From NCBI RefSeq assembly GCF_009834185.1, contig NZ_CP047173.1, forward strand, positions 992,001 to 1,056,000: 64,000 nucleotides of DNA, written 5' to 3'. The position numbers were made by a program, and so were the translations under genes. This DNA comes from Rathayibacter sp. VKM Ac-2760 (GTDB lineage: Bacteria > Actinomycetota > Actinomycetes > Actinomycetales > Microbacteriaceae). Positions 1 to 7,250 of the stretch are shown one piece after another (the stretch's first letter is position 1; every line of letters begins with the position of its first letter). The notes under the pieces are model-generated. The model saw nothing but the letters and a program-made list of their open reading frames with translations. It searched no databases and had not been told where the DNA came from.

Positions 1-608
1 TCCAGACCTCCGGAGTGGACGACGGCGTCGAGATCGTTCGCAGCGAGATCCTGCGCGAGACCCTCCGGGTGCTGAGCGTCTTCGACTCCTGCGCGGACGG
101 CCTCGACCGCTCCCAGGCGAACGAGCCGTTCACGGTCGACGCCGTCGGCGGAGTGGGCACCATCGCCGTCACGGTCGGCGCCCTCGCGCTGCCCGACTGC
201 TTCGACGAGGTCACCCTCCAGGTCCTGGTCAAGAAGTTCAACAACGACGACGAGCAGGAGGGTGTCGAGCTCGGTCCGCTGCAGAGCGACGCCACGTTCG
301 ACGGCGCGACGGTGCGCGGCTCGTTCGCGCCCGGTCGCTACTTCGTCGTCGTCCTGGTCTCGGCCGCGGCGGGCGGCGAGTACGGCAGCCTGTTCCAGGT
401 CTTCGATCCGAGCGTCACCATCGCCGACGATCAGCGGGACCCGATCGTCGTGACCGCTGCCGCGGCGTCGACCGCGACCGGTGGCCGGCACCTCGCCGCC
501 ACCGGTGTCGAGACCGCGGGCGTCGCCTCCGGTGCGGCCGCCCTGCTCGCCCTCGGCCTCGTGTCGCTCGTCGCGGCGCGTCGTCGCCGGAGCGCGCAGC
601 CGTCGTAG
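1..608 (+). CDS. C-terminal part of a LAxTG-anchored surface protein (5' end outside window)
   Basis: The reading frame is open from the first bases of the window, so the true start lies upstream; the GTG at position 15 is probably internal. The visible ~200 residues have no domain I recognise, but contain two cysteines that could form a disulfide (in FDSCADG and LPDCFDE). The end is a classical cell-wall sorting signal: an LAATG motif, a ~20-residue hydrophobic stretch and an arginine-rich tail (RRRR). LAxTG is the form of LPxTG known to be used by class E sortases of actinobacteria, so the protein is probably anchored outside the cell. A strong terminator follows directly. Function unknown. 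Confidence 0.75.
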   Translation, partial: QTSGVDDGVEIVRSEILRETLRVLSVFDSCADGLDRSQANEPFTVDAVGGVGTIAVTVGALALPDCFDEVTLQVLVKKFNNDDEQEGVELGPLQSDATFDGATVRGSFAPGRYFVVVLVSAAAGGEYGSLFQVFDPSVTIADDQRDPIVVTAAAASTATGGRHLAATGVETAGVASGAAALLALGLVSLVAARRRRSAQPS

Positions 609-620
609 CCGCTGCGCACG

Positions 621-652
621 AAGGGCCCGGGAGCGTCTGCTCCCGGGCCCTT
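621..652. terminator. Terminator hairpin after the surface protein gene
   Basis: Perfect 14-bp inverted repeat (AAGGGCCCGGGAGC and its complement) with a GTCT loop. It starts 12 bases after the stop codon and ends in TTCTCG. It lies between a forward gene and the 3' end of a reverse gene, so it can serve both. Confidence 0.8.
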
Positions 653-679
653 CTCGCGTTCCGCGTCGAGCGACCCGCC

Positions 680-1414
680 TCAGGCCAGCGCGAACGGGGC
701 GAGCAGCCCCGCCATCTCCTTCGGGCGCGGCGTCGCGAACTCGTCGCGGCGCGAGGTCGTGACGCCCATCGCGACGAGGCCCTCGACCAGCCGGACGGCA
801 CTGGCGACTCCGTCGATCACCGGGACCCCGAGCTCGCGCGAGAGGTCTCGGCAGAGGTCGGCCATCCCCGCGCAGCCCAGCACGATCACGTCGGAGCCGT
901 CGGTGGCGAGCGCCGCGGCGCACTCCTCGAGGATCACCCGGCGCGCGTCCGAGCGCGGGTCGTCCAGCTCGAGCACCGGGATGTCGCAGGCGTGCACTCC
1001 CGCGCAGGCCCGGTCGAAGCCGGCGCGGTGCGCGATGTCCCAGGCCCGTCCGCTCGTCCGCGAGAGCGTGGTGACGACGCTGAACCTCCGGCCGACCAGC
1101 GACGCCATGTGCATCGCGGCCTCGGCGATGCCGATCACCGGCCCGCGGGCGATCTCGCGGGCCGCGTCGATGCCCGGGTCACCGAAGCAGGCGACGACGT
1201 ACCCGTCGCTCCCCGCCGCGTCGCCGCGGGCGATCTCGTGCAGCAGCCCCGGGACGGCGAGCGCCTCGTCGTAGTGGCTCTCGATCGAGGCCGGGCCCAT
1301 CGGGGGAGTGACGGCGACGATCTCGGTGCCGACGGAGGCGACGGACCGCGCGGCGCGGCCGATCGCCTCCGTCATCGTCTCGCTGGTGTTCGGATTGACG
1401 ACGGTGATGCGCAC
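680..1414 (-). CDS. Aspartate/glutamate/hydantoin racemase family protein
   Basis: A 244-residue protein of the Asp/Glu/hydantoin racemase superfamily, which interconverts enantiomers of amino acids or 5-substituted hydantoins without a cofactor, using two cysteines. Both are visible: Cys76 in VACFGDPG and Cys181 in VLGCAGMADL, and the N-terminal 'NPNTS' motif is typical of HyuE-like members. The start is GTG with GAGGAG seven bases upstream. It is downstream of the NCS1 permease gene on the same strand, separated by 170 bp that contain a large palindrome. That context suggests use of hydantoin, allantoin or a related nitrogen compound. No hydantoinase or carbamoylase is in view, so the substrate is open. 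Confidence 0.85.
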   Translation of the reverse strand: MRITVVNPNTSETMTEAIGRAARSVASVGTEIVAVTPPMGPASIESHYDEALAVPGLLHEIARGDAAGSDGYVVACFGDPGIDAAREIARGPVIGIAEAAMHMASLVGRRFSVVTTLSRTSGRAWDIAHRAGFDRACAGVHACDIPVLELDDPRSDARRVILEECAAALATDGSDVIVLGCAGMADLCRDLSRELGVPVIDGVASAVRLVEGLVAMGVTTSRRDEFATPRPKEMAGLLAPFALA

Positions 1415-1482
1415 GGGCGCTCCTCGGTCTGGTGAAGGGGTGGAACGGGGTCGGCGGCCGACTCCCCCCTGCCACTCCTCAG

Positions 1483-1516
1483 AAGTTGCGGTAGTCGCGC
1501 GCGACTACCGCAACTT
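1483..1516. repeat. 34-bp perfect palindrome between permease and racemase
   Basis: Each half is 17 bp (AAGTTGCGGTAGTCGCG, then its exact complement) with no loop. It lies 68 bp downstream of the permease stop and ~68 bp upstream of the racemase start, both on the reverse strand. It could be a terminator or attenuator between the two genes, or an operator. No T-run is obvious on the reverse-strand side. Confidence 0.7.
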
Positions 1517-1584
1517 TCGGAGGATGGAGTGGAGGGCGAGGCGGCCCCGTGAGGGTGGGCGGGGCGGGCGGGGGAGCGCGCGGG

Positions 1585-3174
1585 TCAGACCGCGGCGCCG
1601 TCGCTCACGTTCTCGAGGTCCTCCTCGAGGCGGCCGATGCGCGGGGACCGGCGCTCGAGGAGGGCCATCGCGACGAAGCCGAGGCCGCAGCCGAGGAACC
1701 AGCTGTAGTCGCCGAGCCAGGTGAAGGACGGCCCGCCGGCCTCCTCGATCCAGCGCGGCACGAGCACCGAGAGGACGGAGGGGACGCCGCCGATCGCGGT
1801 CGCCCAGACGGCGTTGGGGTTGAAGCCGCGGGAGAACCAGTAGCGGCCCTTCTCGCTCATCGTGTACAGGTCGTCCACCCAGACGCGCTGGCGGCTGACC
1901 AGGTAGTAGCCGGCGATCAGGACGCCGAACAGGGGGCCGATCAGGGCGCCGAGGATGCCGAGCGTGTAGTGGATGGCGGTGTCGTTCGAGTACCAGTTCC
2001 ACGGGGTGAGCAGCACCGAGCCGACCGCGGCGATCATGCCGCCCATCCGCCAGCTGATCTTCTTCGGGTTGACGTTGGAGAAGTCGAACGCGGGCGAGAT
2101 GAAGTTGGCGACGATGTTGATGCCGATCGTCGCGATGACGAAGGTCAGCCCGCCGAGCAGCACGGCGAACCAGGTGTCGATCCGCTCCACCGTCTCGATC
2201 GGGTCGGTGATCAGCTCGCCGAAGACGGGGACCGTCGCGGAGGCCGTGATCACGGTGAGCAGCGAGAAGAAGAGGAAGTTGATCGGCAGGCCGAGGAGGT
2301 TGCCCTTCTTCACGGCGCGGTAGCTGCGGGCGTAGCGGGAGAAGTCGCCGAAGTTGAGCATCGGGCCGGAGAAGTAGGAGACGACGAGGGCGACGGCCGA
2401 GATCATCACCGGGATCGACGACGCCAGGTCGAGGACCTCGCCCGAGCCGAGGTTGAGCGAGATGTTCTCCCAGCCGGCCTGCGAGACCAGGTAGATCGCG
2501 AGCACCAGCATCACGACGTAGACGGCCGGGCCGGCCCAGTCGATGAAGCGGCGGATCGACTCCATCCCCCGCCAGAAGAGCGCGGCCTGGGCGACCCAGA
2601 GGATCGCGTAGGAGAGGTAGCCGAGGGCCGAGAGGCCGAGGAAGGACGCCTCGGGCGTGTTCCAGGCGGCCATCGCCGGGAAGAACTTGAGGAAGACGAT
2701 GTTCAGCGACTGCGCGGCGAGATAGGTCTGCACGCCGTACCAGGCGATCGCGATGAGGCCGCGGATGATCGCGGGGATGTTCGCGCCGCGGACGCCGAAG
2801 ATCGCGCGGTTGATCACCGGGTAGGGCACACCGGTGACCTGGCTCGGCTTCGCGACGAGGTTGCAGAAGACCTGCACGATCACGATGCCGACCACGAGGG
2901 CCACCAGCACCTGCCAGCCGGCGAGGCCGAGGGCGAAGAGCGAGCCCGCGGTCACGTAGCCGCCGACGCTGTGCACGTCGGACATCCAGAAGGCGAAGAT
3001 GTTGTAGCTCGACCAGCGCTGCTTGACGAGCGGGGCGAGGTCCTCGTTGGCGAGGCGGTCGTCGTAGCCGGGCTTGATCAGCGAGGGGCCGGCGAGTCCG
3101 GCGGCCTCGACGGGCGCTGCGGCCCCGACGGGTGCTGCGGGGTCGACGCGGGGTGCGGTGGCGCGGTCGGTCAT
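1585..3174 (-). CDS. NCS1 family nucleobase/hydantoin:cation symporter
   Basis: A 529-residue membrane protein of the nucleobase:cation symporter-1 family (allantoin, hydantoin, uracil and cytosine permeases), which moves its substrate inward with Na+ or H+. The family signature region is clear near the N-terminus (LVKQRWSSYNIFAFWMSDVHS, with the following glycines), followed by about 12 hydrophobic segments. A short alanine/proline-rich tail of ~25 residues precedes it. The ATG start is preceded by GAGAGGTGG. The divergent XRE-cupin regulator and the downstream racemase suggest a regulated uptake module; hydantoin- or allantoin-like substrates fit the context, but substrate identity is inferred. 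Confidence 0.9.
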   Translation of the reverse strand: MTDRATAPRVDPAAPVGAAAPVEAAGLAGPSLIKPGYDDRLANEDLAPLVKQRWSSYNIFAFWMSDVHSVGGYVTAGSLFALGLAGWQVLVALVVGIVIVQVFCNLVAKPSQVTGVPYPVINRAIFGVRGANIPAIIRGLIAIAWYGVQTYLAAQSLNIVFLKFFPAMAAWNTPEASFLGLSALGYLSYAILWVAQAALFWRGMESIRRFIDWAGPAVYVVMLVLAIYLVSQAGWENISLNLGSGEVLDLASSIPVMISAVALVVSYFSGPMLNFGDFSRYARSYRAVKKGNLLGLPINFLFFSLLTVITASATVPVFGELITDPIETVERIDTWFAVLLGGLTFVIATIGINIVANFISPAFDFSNVNPKKISWRMGGMIAAVGSVLLTPWNWYSNDTAIHYTLGILGALIGPLFGVLIAGYYLVSRQRVWVDDLYTMSEKGRYWFSRGFNPNAVWATAIGGVPSVLSVLVPRWIEEAGGPSFTWLGDYSWFLGCGLGFVAMALLERRSPRIGRLEEDLENVSDGAAV

Positions 3175-3296
3175 GGTGGATCCACCTCTCGGGCGGGTGT
3201 GCGCGGTCGGCGCGCGGATGGGATGTGTCAGGGTGGTCGTGGCGGCGGGCCGGGCGGTCGGCCGCCTCCGCCCGGGTGGCGGGCGTCGAGACGTTC

Positions 3297-3316
3297 TGTG
3301 AAGTCATCGCTTCACA
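3297..3316. promoter_or_regulatory. Operator-like inverted repeat in the permease/regulator divergent region
   Basis: TGTGAAG, six bases, CTTCACA: a perfect 7-bp inverted repeat roughly midway between the divergent starts at 3174 and 3406. It is a good candidate for the binding site of the neighbouring XRE-cupin regulator. No other repeat of this quality lies in the 231-bp gap. Confidence 0.55.
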
Positions 3317-3405
3317 TGAGGAGAACCTAGGGCTCGACGCGGTCGCTCGCGTTTCGCGTTCGTTACAGCTGTGTGACGATCACTCAGGAGAGGACCGCGC
3401 CCCGC

Positions 3406-4095
3406 ATGCCCACCGACGCGATCACGCCCGACCCCGCCGCGTCCGGGGTGCCGGACGTGGCAGGCGCCCTCGTCCGGACCGACCGGGAGCGTCTCGGCGC
3501 GCGCCTGCGGGAGCTGCGTCTCGCGTCCGGGATGTCGCTGCGCGCCCTCGCGCGCGAGCTCGGCATCTCGGCCAGCGCCGTCTCGCAGATCGAGCGGGGG
3601 GCGATGCAGCCCTCGGTCGGGCGCCTCATCGCGATGGTCGGCGCCCTCGGCGTCCCGCTCGCCGCGGTGTTCGACGAGTCCGCTCCCGGCTCGGTGGAGC
3701 CTCCGTCGCCCGGCGAGGCCCGGCAGGCGGGATCCGCCGGCGGCGGAGAGCCCGCGGCCACGACGGCGGTGGTCCGCGCGGGCGAGGTGGCCCCGGTCGC
3801 ACTCGAGGGCGGCGTGCTCTTCCGTCGTCTCGGCCCGCGTCCTGTCGACGCGGTCGACTTCTTCGAGTCGACCTACCCGCCGGGGGCGACGTCGACGGCG
3901 CACCGCCGCTTCCTCCGCCACGACGGAGTGGAGATCGGCACGGTCACCCGCGGCGAGCTCACGGTCGAGTTCGAGGACGAGACGGTAGTGCTCTCGGCGG
4001 GCGACGCCATCACGTTCCCCTGCGAACGCGGGCACCGGATGATCAACCGCGGCGCCGTGACCGCGGTCGCGACGTGGCTGATCGTGCACCGCTGA
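3406..4095 (+). CDS. XRE family transcriptional regulator with C-terminal cupin domain
   Basis: A 229-residue regulator. Residues ~30-86 form an XRE helix-turn-helix (RELRLASGMSLRALARELG, then ISASAVSQIERG). Residues ~150-229 form a cupin barrel with the usual HRRF...HDGVEIG...GELTVEF...ITFPCERGHR pattern. Proteins of this build usually sense a small molecule and control a neighbouring catabolic or transport gene. I chose the ATG at 3406 because AGGAGAGG lies 12 bases upstream; an in-frame GTG at 3373 is possible. It is divergent from the NCS1 permease and shares an operator-like palindrome with it, so it probably controls permease and racemase. Confidence 0.85.
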   Translation: MPTDAITPDPAASGVPDVAGALVRTDRERLGARLRELRLASGMSLRALARELGISASAVSQIERGAMQPSVGRLIAMVGALGVPLAAVFDESAPGSVEPPSPGEARQAGSAGGGEPAATTAVVRAGEVAPVALEGGVLFRRLGPRPVDAVDFFESTYPPGATSTAHRRFLRHDGVEIGTVTRGELTVEFEDETVVLSAGDAITFPCERGHRMINRGAVTAVATWLIVHR

Positions 4096-4164
4096 CGCGC
4101 GCCGCCGCCTCGCCAGACCGGTATGGCACAGTGACAGCAGTCCTCCACAGGGAGGAGGTGCAGA

Positions 4165-4593
4165 GTGCCTGTCCACACCCCCGGGGGATCCGGCCGCGGG
4201 ACCCGCCTCGATGTCGGTGCCGCCTGGTGTGCTGTGCGCCTCGAACGATTGGTGCGGATTATGGATGGACGACAGAACAGGCGACCCGACGACGAGTGCC
4301 CCCGCTGGTGCGCGGGCGAGCACGACGAGACCGAGAGCGACGGGAGGAGGCTGCACCGCTCGCCGGCGCAGTCGCTCCCACTCGTCCTCTGGTGCGGGGC
4401 GGGCGCGAGCGACGGCCCCGTGGCCGCGGTCGTGCACGTCTCGCTGTGCCGCCCCGGTGGCCGGGGCGAGGAGCGGCTGCGCCTCGAGTCCGACGGGCTC
4501 GGCGCGATCGACCTCGACCTCAGCGCGGCGTCTCGGCTCGCGCGCGGCGTCGACGCGACGCTTGGGCTACTGGGCGGAGCCGCCGCCCGATGA
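4165..4593 (+). CDS. Small protein with CPxWC...H motif (DUF6907-like)
   Basis: A 142-residue hypothetical protein. The segment CPRWCAGEHDE (Cys45, Trp48, Cys49, His53) followed by His64 and a beta-rich stretch (LVLWCGAG...VVHVSL) resembles DUF6907, a small actinobacterial domain of unknown function that may bind a metal. GGAGGAGG lies 6-7 bases before the GTG at 4165, which supports this start; an in-frame ATG at 4261 would remove 32 residues of little character. Its end overlaps the end of the convergent XRE gene by 27 bp. Family assignment is by motif only. Confidence 0.6.
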   Translation: MPVHTPGGSGRGTRLDVGAAWCAVRLERLVRIMDGRQNRRPDDECPRWCAGEHDETESDGRRLHRSPAQSLPLVLWCGAGASDGPVAAVVHVSLCRPGGRGEERLRLESDGLGAIDLDLSAASRLARGVDATLGLLGGAAAR

Positions 4594-4857
4594 GCGCGGC
4601 GGGTTCGGCGGCAGCAGGTCGGAGAGCTCGATGTCGAGGGCCTCGCAGAGCGCGAAGAGCGTCTTCAGCTGCGGGTTCGCGGGCGAGCCGGGCTTCGACT
4701 CGCCCTTCTCGAACTTCTGGTAGGTGTAGCCCGCGAGCCCCGCCGCGTGGGCGATGCGCTCCTGGCTCTCGCCCTTCGCCATGCGGGCTCGGTGGAGGTT
4801 CGTGCCGAGCTCGCGGGCGTAGGTGGTCCAGTCGCGCTCGGGGTCAGATGTCGCCAT
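4567..4857 (-). CDS. Small XRE family DNA-binding protein
   Basis: A 96-residue protein that is almost entirely an XRE helix-turn-helix (residues ~16-72: LGTNLHRARMAKGESQERIA, then HAAGLAGYTYQKFEKGES). It has no effector domain and a short, proline/glycine-rich tail. Such small XRE proteins act as local repressors or as components of stress and developmental switches. An inverted repeat (GGTCAT-N6-ATGACC) 63 bp upstream of its ATG is a possible autoregulatory site. It is divergent from the dehydratase/murB cluster. No toxin-like partner is adjacent, so I do not call a toxin-antitoxin pair. Confidence 0.75.
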   Translation of the reverse strand: MATSDPERDWTTYARELGTNLHRARMAKGESQERIAHAAGLAGYTYQKFEKGESKPGSPANPQLKTLFALCEALDIELSDLLPPNPPRSSGGGSAQ

Positions 4858-4919
4858 GCACGCCAGCTTCGGAGAAGATCCGCCGGCGGTCAGCCATACG
4901 CGCGTGGGTAATTGCCGAT

Positions 4920-4937
4920 GGTCATACGTGCATGACC
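4920..4937. promoter_or_regulatory. Operator-like inverted repeat between XRE gene and dehydratase genes
   Basis: GGTCAT and ATGACC flank ACGTGC. It lies in the 156-bp divergent gap, 63 bp from the XRE start and 77 bp from the dehydratase start. It may bind the small XRE protein. A related sequence (CATACGCGCGTG) lies 20 bp to the left. Confidence 0.4.
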
Positions 4938-5001
4938 CTCATCGAGGGGGTGGCTGTCGCGTGCCGTGCGACGTGCTCCCGGTCGGGGAACGGCCAGCGC
5001 C

Positions 5002-5007
5002 TAAGAT
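5002..5007 (+). promoter_or_regulatory. -10 box TAAGAT, probably leaderless dehydratase mRNA
   Basis: TAAGAT ends exactly six bases before the GTG at 5014, so transcription would begin at or next to the start codon. No ribosome binding site is present in those six bases, which fits leaderless translation. Confidence 0.55.
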
Positions 5008-5013
5008 GGCCGG

Positions 5014-5460
5014 GTGCCAGTGAACCCCGACCTCACCGAGCGCGTGTTCGCGCCGACGGAGCCCTATCAGGTGGGACGGGAGAAGGTGCGCGAGTTCGCC
5101 CGCGCCGTCTCCGCCGAATCCCCCCTGCACCACGACCCCGAGGCGGCCCGCCGGGCCGGCTACCGCGACGTCGTCGCACCGCCGACCTTCGCCGTGGTGG
5201 TGCAGGAATTCACCCTCGCGCAGCTCCTCGCCGCCCCGGGCGCCGGTATCGACTTCTCCCGCGTCGTCCACGGCGACCAGCGCTTCAGCTACTCGCGCCC
5301 GATCGTGGCCGGCGACGAGCTGACCGCGACCCTCTCGGTGGCGAGCATCAAGAAGCTCGGTGCGCACTCGATGATCACCACCGAGTCGACCATGGTCGAC
5401 GCCGACGGCGCGCACGTCGTCACCGCCGTGTCCACCCTCGTCGTCAGGGGAGACGAATGA
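5014..5460 (+). CDS. FAS1-like (R)-hydroxyacyl dehydratase, HadA-type hot-dog protein
   Basis: A 148-residue single hot-dog domain of the MaoC/FAS1-like dehydratase group (conserved features: VGREKVREFARAV, SPLHHDPEAARRAGY, VVAPPTF, VVHGDQRFSYSRPI). In mycobacteria the equivalent subunit (HadA) pairs with a MaoC subunit (HadB) to dehydrate 3-hydroxyacyl-ACP in fatty acid elongation. Here it overlaps the MaoC gene by ATGA, so the two are translationally coupled and probably form a heterodimer. murB follows closely, an arrangement widely kept in actinobacteria. It lacks the catalytic Asp/His of MaoC and is probably the substrate-binding subunit. The exact acyl substrate in this organism is not known. 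Confidence 0.85.
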   Translation: MPVNPDLTERVFAPTEPYQVGREKVREFARAVSAESPLHHDPEAARRAGYRDVVAPPTFAVVVQEFTLAQLLAAPGAGIDFSRVVHGDQRFSYSRPIVAGDELTATLSVASIKKLGAHSMITTESTMVDADGAHVVTAVSTLVVRGDE

Positions 5461-5888
5461 GCGCCGAGCGCCCCGTCCTGTCCGAGCTCTCCCTGGGCGA
5501 CGTCGTCGCCGAGCGGCGCTTCCACGTCGAGCGCGGCTCCCTCGTCCGCTATGCGGGCGCCTCGGGTGACTTCAATCCGATCCACTACCGCGACGACGTC
5601 GCCGCCGAGGTCGGCCTGCCCGGCGTGCTCGCGCACGGCATGCTCACGATGGGGACGGCCGTGCAGGTCGTCGTCGACTGGGTCGGCGACCCCGGTCGCG
5701 TGGTCGACTACCAGGTCCGCTTCACCCGTCCCGTCGTCGTCGACCCGAGCGAGGGCGCCGATCTCGACGTCGTCGCGAAGGTCGGCGCGCTCGACGCCGA
5801 GGCCGGGATCGCGCGGATCGACCTCGCCGTGACCGTCGCCGGCCAGGCCGTGCTCGGCAAGGCCCAGGCCCGCGTCTCGCTCGCCTGA
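5457..5888 (+). CDS. MaoC family dehydratase, HadB-type catalytic subunit
   Basis: A 143-residue hot-dog protein carrying the hydratase motif GDFNPIH, with the catalytic pair Asp38 and His43, followed by GVLAHGMLTMG, typical of R-specific enoyl-ACP hydratases/dehydratases. It starts at the ATG that overlaps the upstream stop codon by four bases. Together with the FAS1-like partner it probably dehydrates a (3R)-hydroxyacyl thioester. It ends ten bases before the murB start, so the three genes are very likely one transcript from the -10 box at 5002. Confidence 0.9.
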   Translation: MSAERPVLSELSLGDVVAERRFHVERGSLVRYAGASGDFNPIHYRDDVAAEVGLPGVLAHGMLTMGTAVQVVVDWVGDPGRVVDYQVRFTRPVVVDPSEGADLDVVAKVGALDAEAGIARIDLAVTVAGQAVLGKAQARVSLA

Positions 5889-5898
5889 TCGCGCCGCG

Positions 5899-7026
5899 AT
5901 GACGACGCCGCCCCTCTCCTCGCTCACCACGCTCCGCGTCGGCGGTGCACCGGAGCGCTACCTCGAGCCCGCGACGGAGGCGGAGCTCGTCGAGACCCTC
6001 CGCGAGGTCTGGGCCGAGGAGGAGCCGTGGCTGCTGCTCGGCGGCGGCTCCAACCTGCTCGTCGGCGACGACGGGGTGGAGGGCGTCGTCGTGCGCGTGC
6101 GGACGACGGGCATCGAGCGGCTCGACTCCGATCGGGCGGGTCTGGTCCACCTCCGGGTGCAGGCCGGCGAGTCGTGGGACGGACTCGTCGCCGCCACGGT
6201 CGAGCGCGGCTGGGCCGGGCTCGAGGCGCTGAGCGGCATCCCGGGGACGGTCGGCGCGTCTCCGGTGCAGAACATCGGTGCCTACGGGCAGGAGCTGTCC
6301 GACACCCTCGTCGCGGTCGACTTCCTCGACGAGGGCGCGCGCGAGCCGGTGCGGCTGACGGTGGCGGAGCTCGAGCTCGGCTATCGGACCTCGGCGGTCA
6401 AGCAGGGCCGGCGTGGAGCGGTCCTCGCCGTCGAGTTTGCCCTCGAGGACGTCGGCGGGGCCGGGCTCGGCGCGCCGGTCGCCTACGGGCAGCTCGCCAG
6501 CGCCCTCGGCGTCGAGCTGGGCGACCGCGTGCCGCTCGCCGAGGTGCGGGCCAGCGTGCTCCGGCTGCGCGGCGCGAAGGGGATGGTCCTGGATCCGTCG
6601 GATCCGGACACCGCCAGCGCCGGCTCCTTCTTCACCAACCCGATCGTCACCGTCGCGGCCGCGAGCGGTCTGCCTCCGTCGGCTCCGCGCTGGCCCGAGG
6701 CGACGGCGAGCGAGGCGCCGCTGGTGACCGCGCTCGCCGATGTCGAGGCGGGAGCGCCGATCCGGCTGCCCGCGCCGTCGTCGCCCGACGCGCTGGTCAA
6801 GCTGAGCGCCGCCTGGCTGATCGAGCACGCGGGCGTCGCGCGCGGCTTCGCGCTGCCGGGCTCGCGGGCCGCGATCTCGAGCAAGCACACCCTCGCGCTC
6901 ACGAATCGCGGGGGAGCGACGGCGGAGCAGATCGCGGAGCTCGCCCGCTACGTGCAGGGCCGTGTCCTCGCCGAGTTCGGCGTCCTGCTGCACCCCGAGC
7001 CCGTCGTGGTCGGCACCACCGTCTGA
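5899..7026 (+). CDS. murB: UDP-N-acetylenolpyruvoylglucosamine reductase
   Basis: A 375-residue flavoenzyme that reduces UDP-GlcNAc-enolpyruvate to UDP-MurNAc with NADPH, an essential cytoplasmic step of peptidoglycan synthesis. The FAD-binding region shows LLLGGGSNLLV (~46-56) and GIPGTVGASPVQNIGAYGQE (~113-132). Conserved active-site positions are Arg163 in GYRTS, Ser243 in AGSFFTNP (the proton donor of the family) and Glu367 near the end (HPEPVVVG). The tyrosine-loop arrangement and the length fit the type I enzyme. It is the third gene of the dehydratase operon; two ~38-bp palindromic repeats lie downstream. Confidence 0.97.
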   Translation: MTTPPLSSLTTLRVGGAPERYLEPATEAELVETLREVWAEEEPWLLLGGGSNLLVGDDGVEGVVVRVRTTGIERLDSDRAGLVHLRVQAGESWDGLVAATVERGWAGLEALSGIPGTVGASPVQNIGAYGQELSDTLVAVDFLDEGAREPVRLTVAELELGYRTSAVKQGRRGAVLAVEFALEDVGGAGLGAPVAYGQLASALGVELGDRVPLAEVRASVLRLRGAKGMVLDPSDPDTASAGSFFTNPIVTVAAASGLPPSAPRWPEATASEAPLVTALADVEAGAPIRLPAPSSPDALVKLSAAWLIEHAGVARGFALPGSRAAISSKHTLALTNRGGATAEQIAELARYVQGRVLAEFGVLLHPEPVVVGTTV

Positions 7027-7050
7027 CGCGGTCGCGCCGCCTCCCCGTCG

Positions 7051-7120
7051 CTGATCGAGCAGCCCGAGCAGCGGCCGTACCTGCTGATCGAGTGGCCCGC
7101 GCAGCGGGCGTATCGAGATC
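7051..7120. repeat. Palindromic repeat family A, two adjacent copies (one degenerate)
   Basis: CTGATCGAGTGGCCCGCGCA, GCGGGCGTATCGAGATC (7084-7120) is a good copy; 7051-7080 is a degenerate one. The core can fold on itself (TCGA...GCCCGC / GCGGGC...TCGA). It is in the non-coding gap after murB, facing the opposite-strand copy at 7171. Confidence 0.75.
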
Positions 7121-7170
7121 CACCGGAACCGGAACGCGAGTCCGCAGACCCGGCCTTCGGAGGAGGGTGG

Positions 7171-7205
7171 GTCTCGATGCGCCCCTCCGGGGCTGCTCGA
7201 CCAGC
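7171..7205. repeat. Palindromic repeat family A, inverted copy
   Basis: GTCTCGATGCGCCCCTCCGG plus GGCTGCTCGACCAGC, the reverse orientation of the family. With 7084-7120 it forms an inverted pair ~50 bp apart between the convergent murB and ABC permease genes. Confidence 0.75.
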
Positions 7206-7250
7206 GAAGGGGGCGCCCTTTCGGGGTTGGCGACCGCCGCCTCCGGCCCG

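Noticed and set aside
4567..4857. Antitoxin of a toxin-antitoxin pair
   Set aside because: The neighbour at 4165-4593 is convergent and overlaps only at its 3' end. It has no toxin fold I can recognise.
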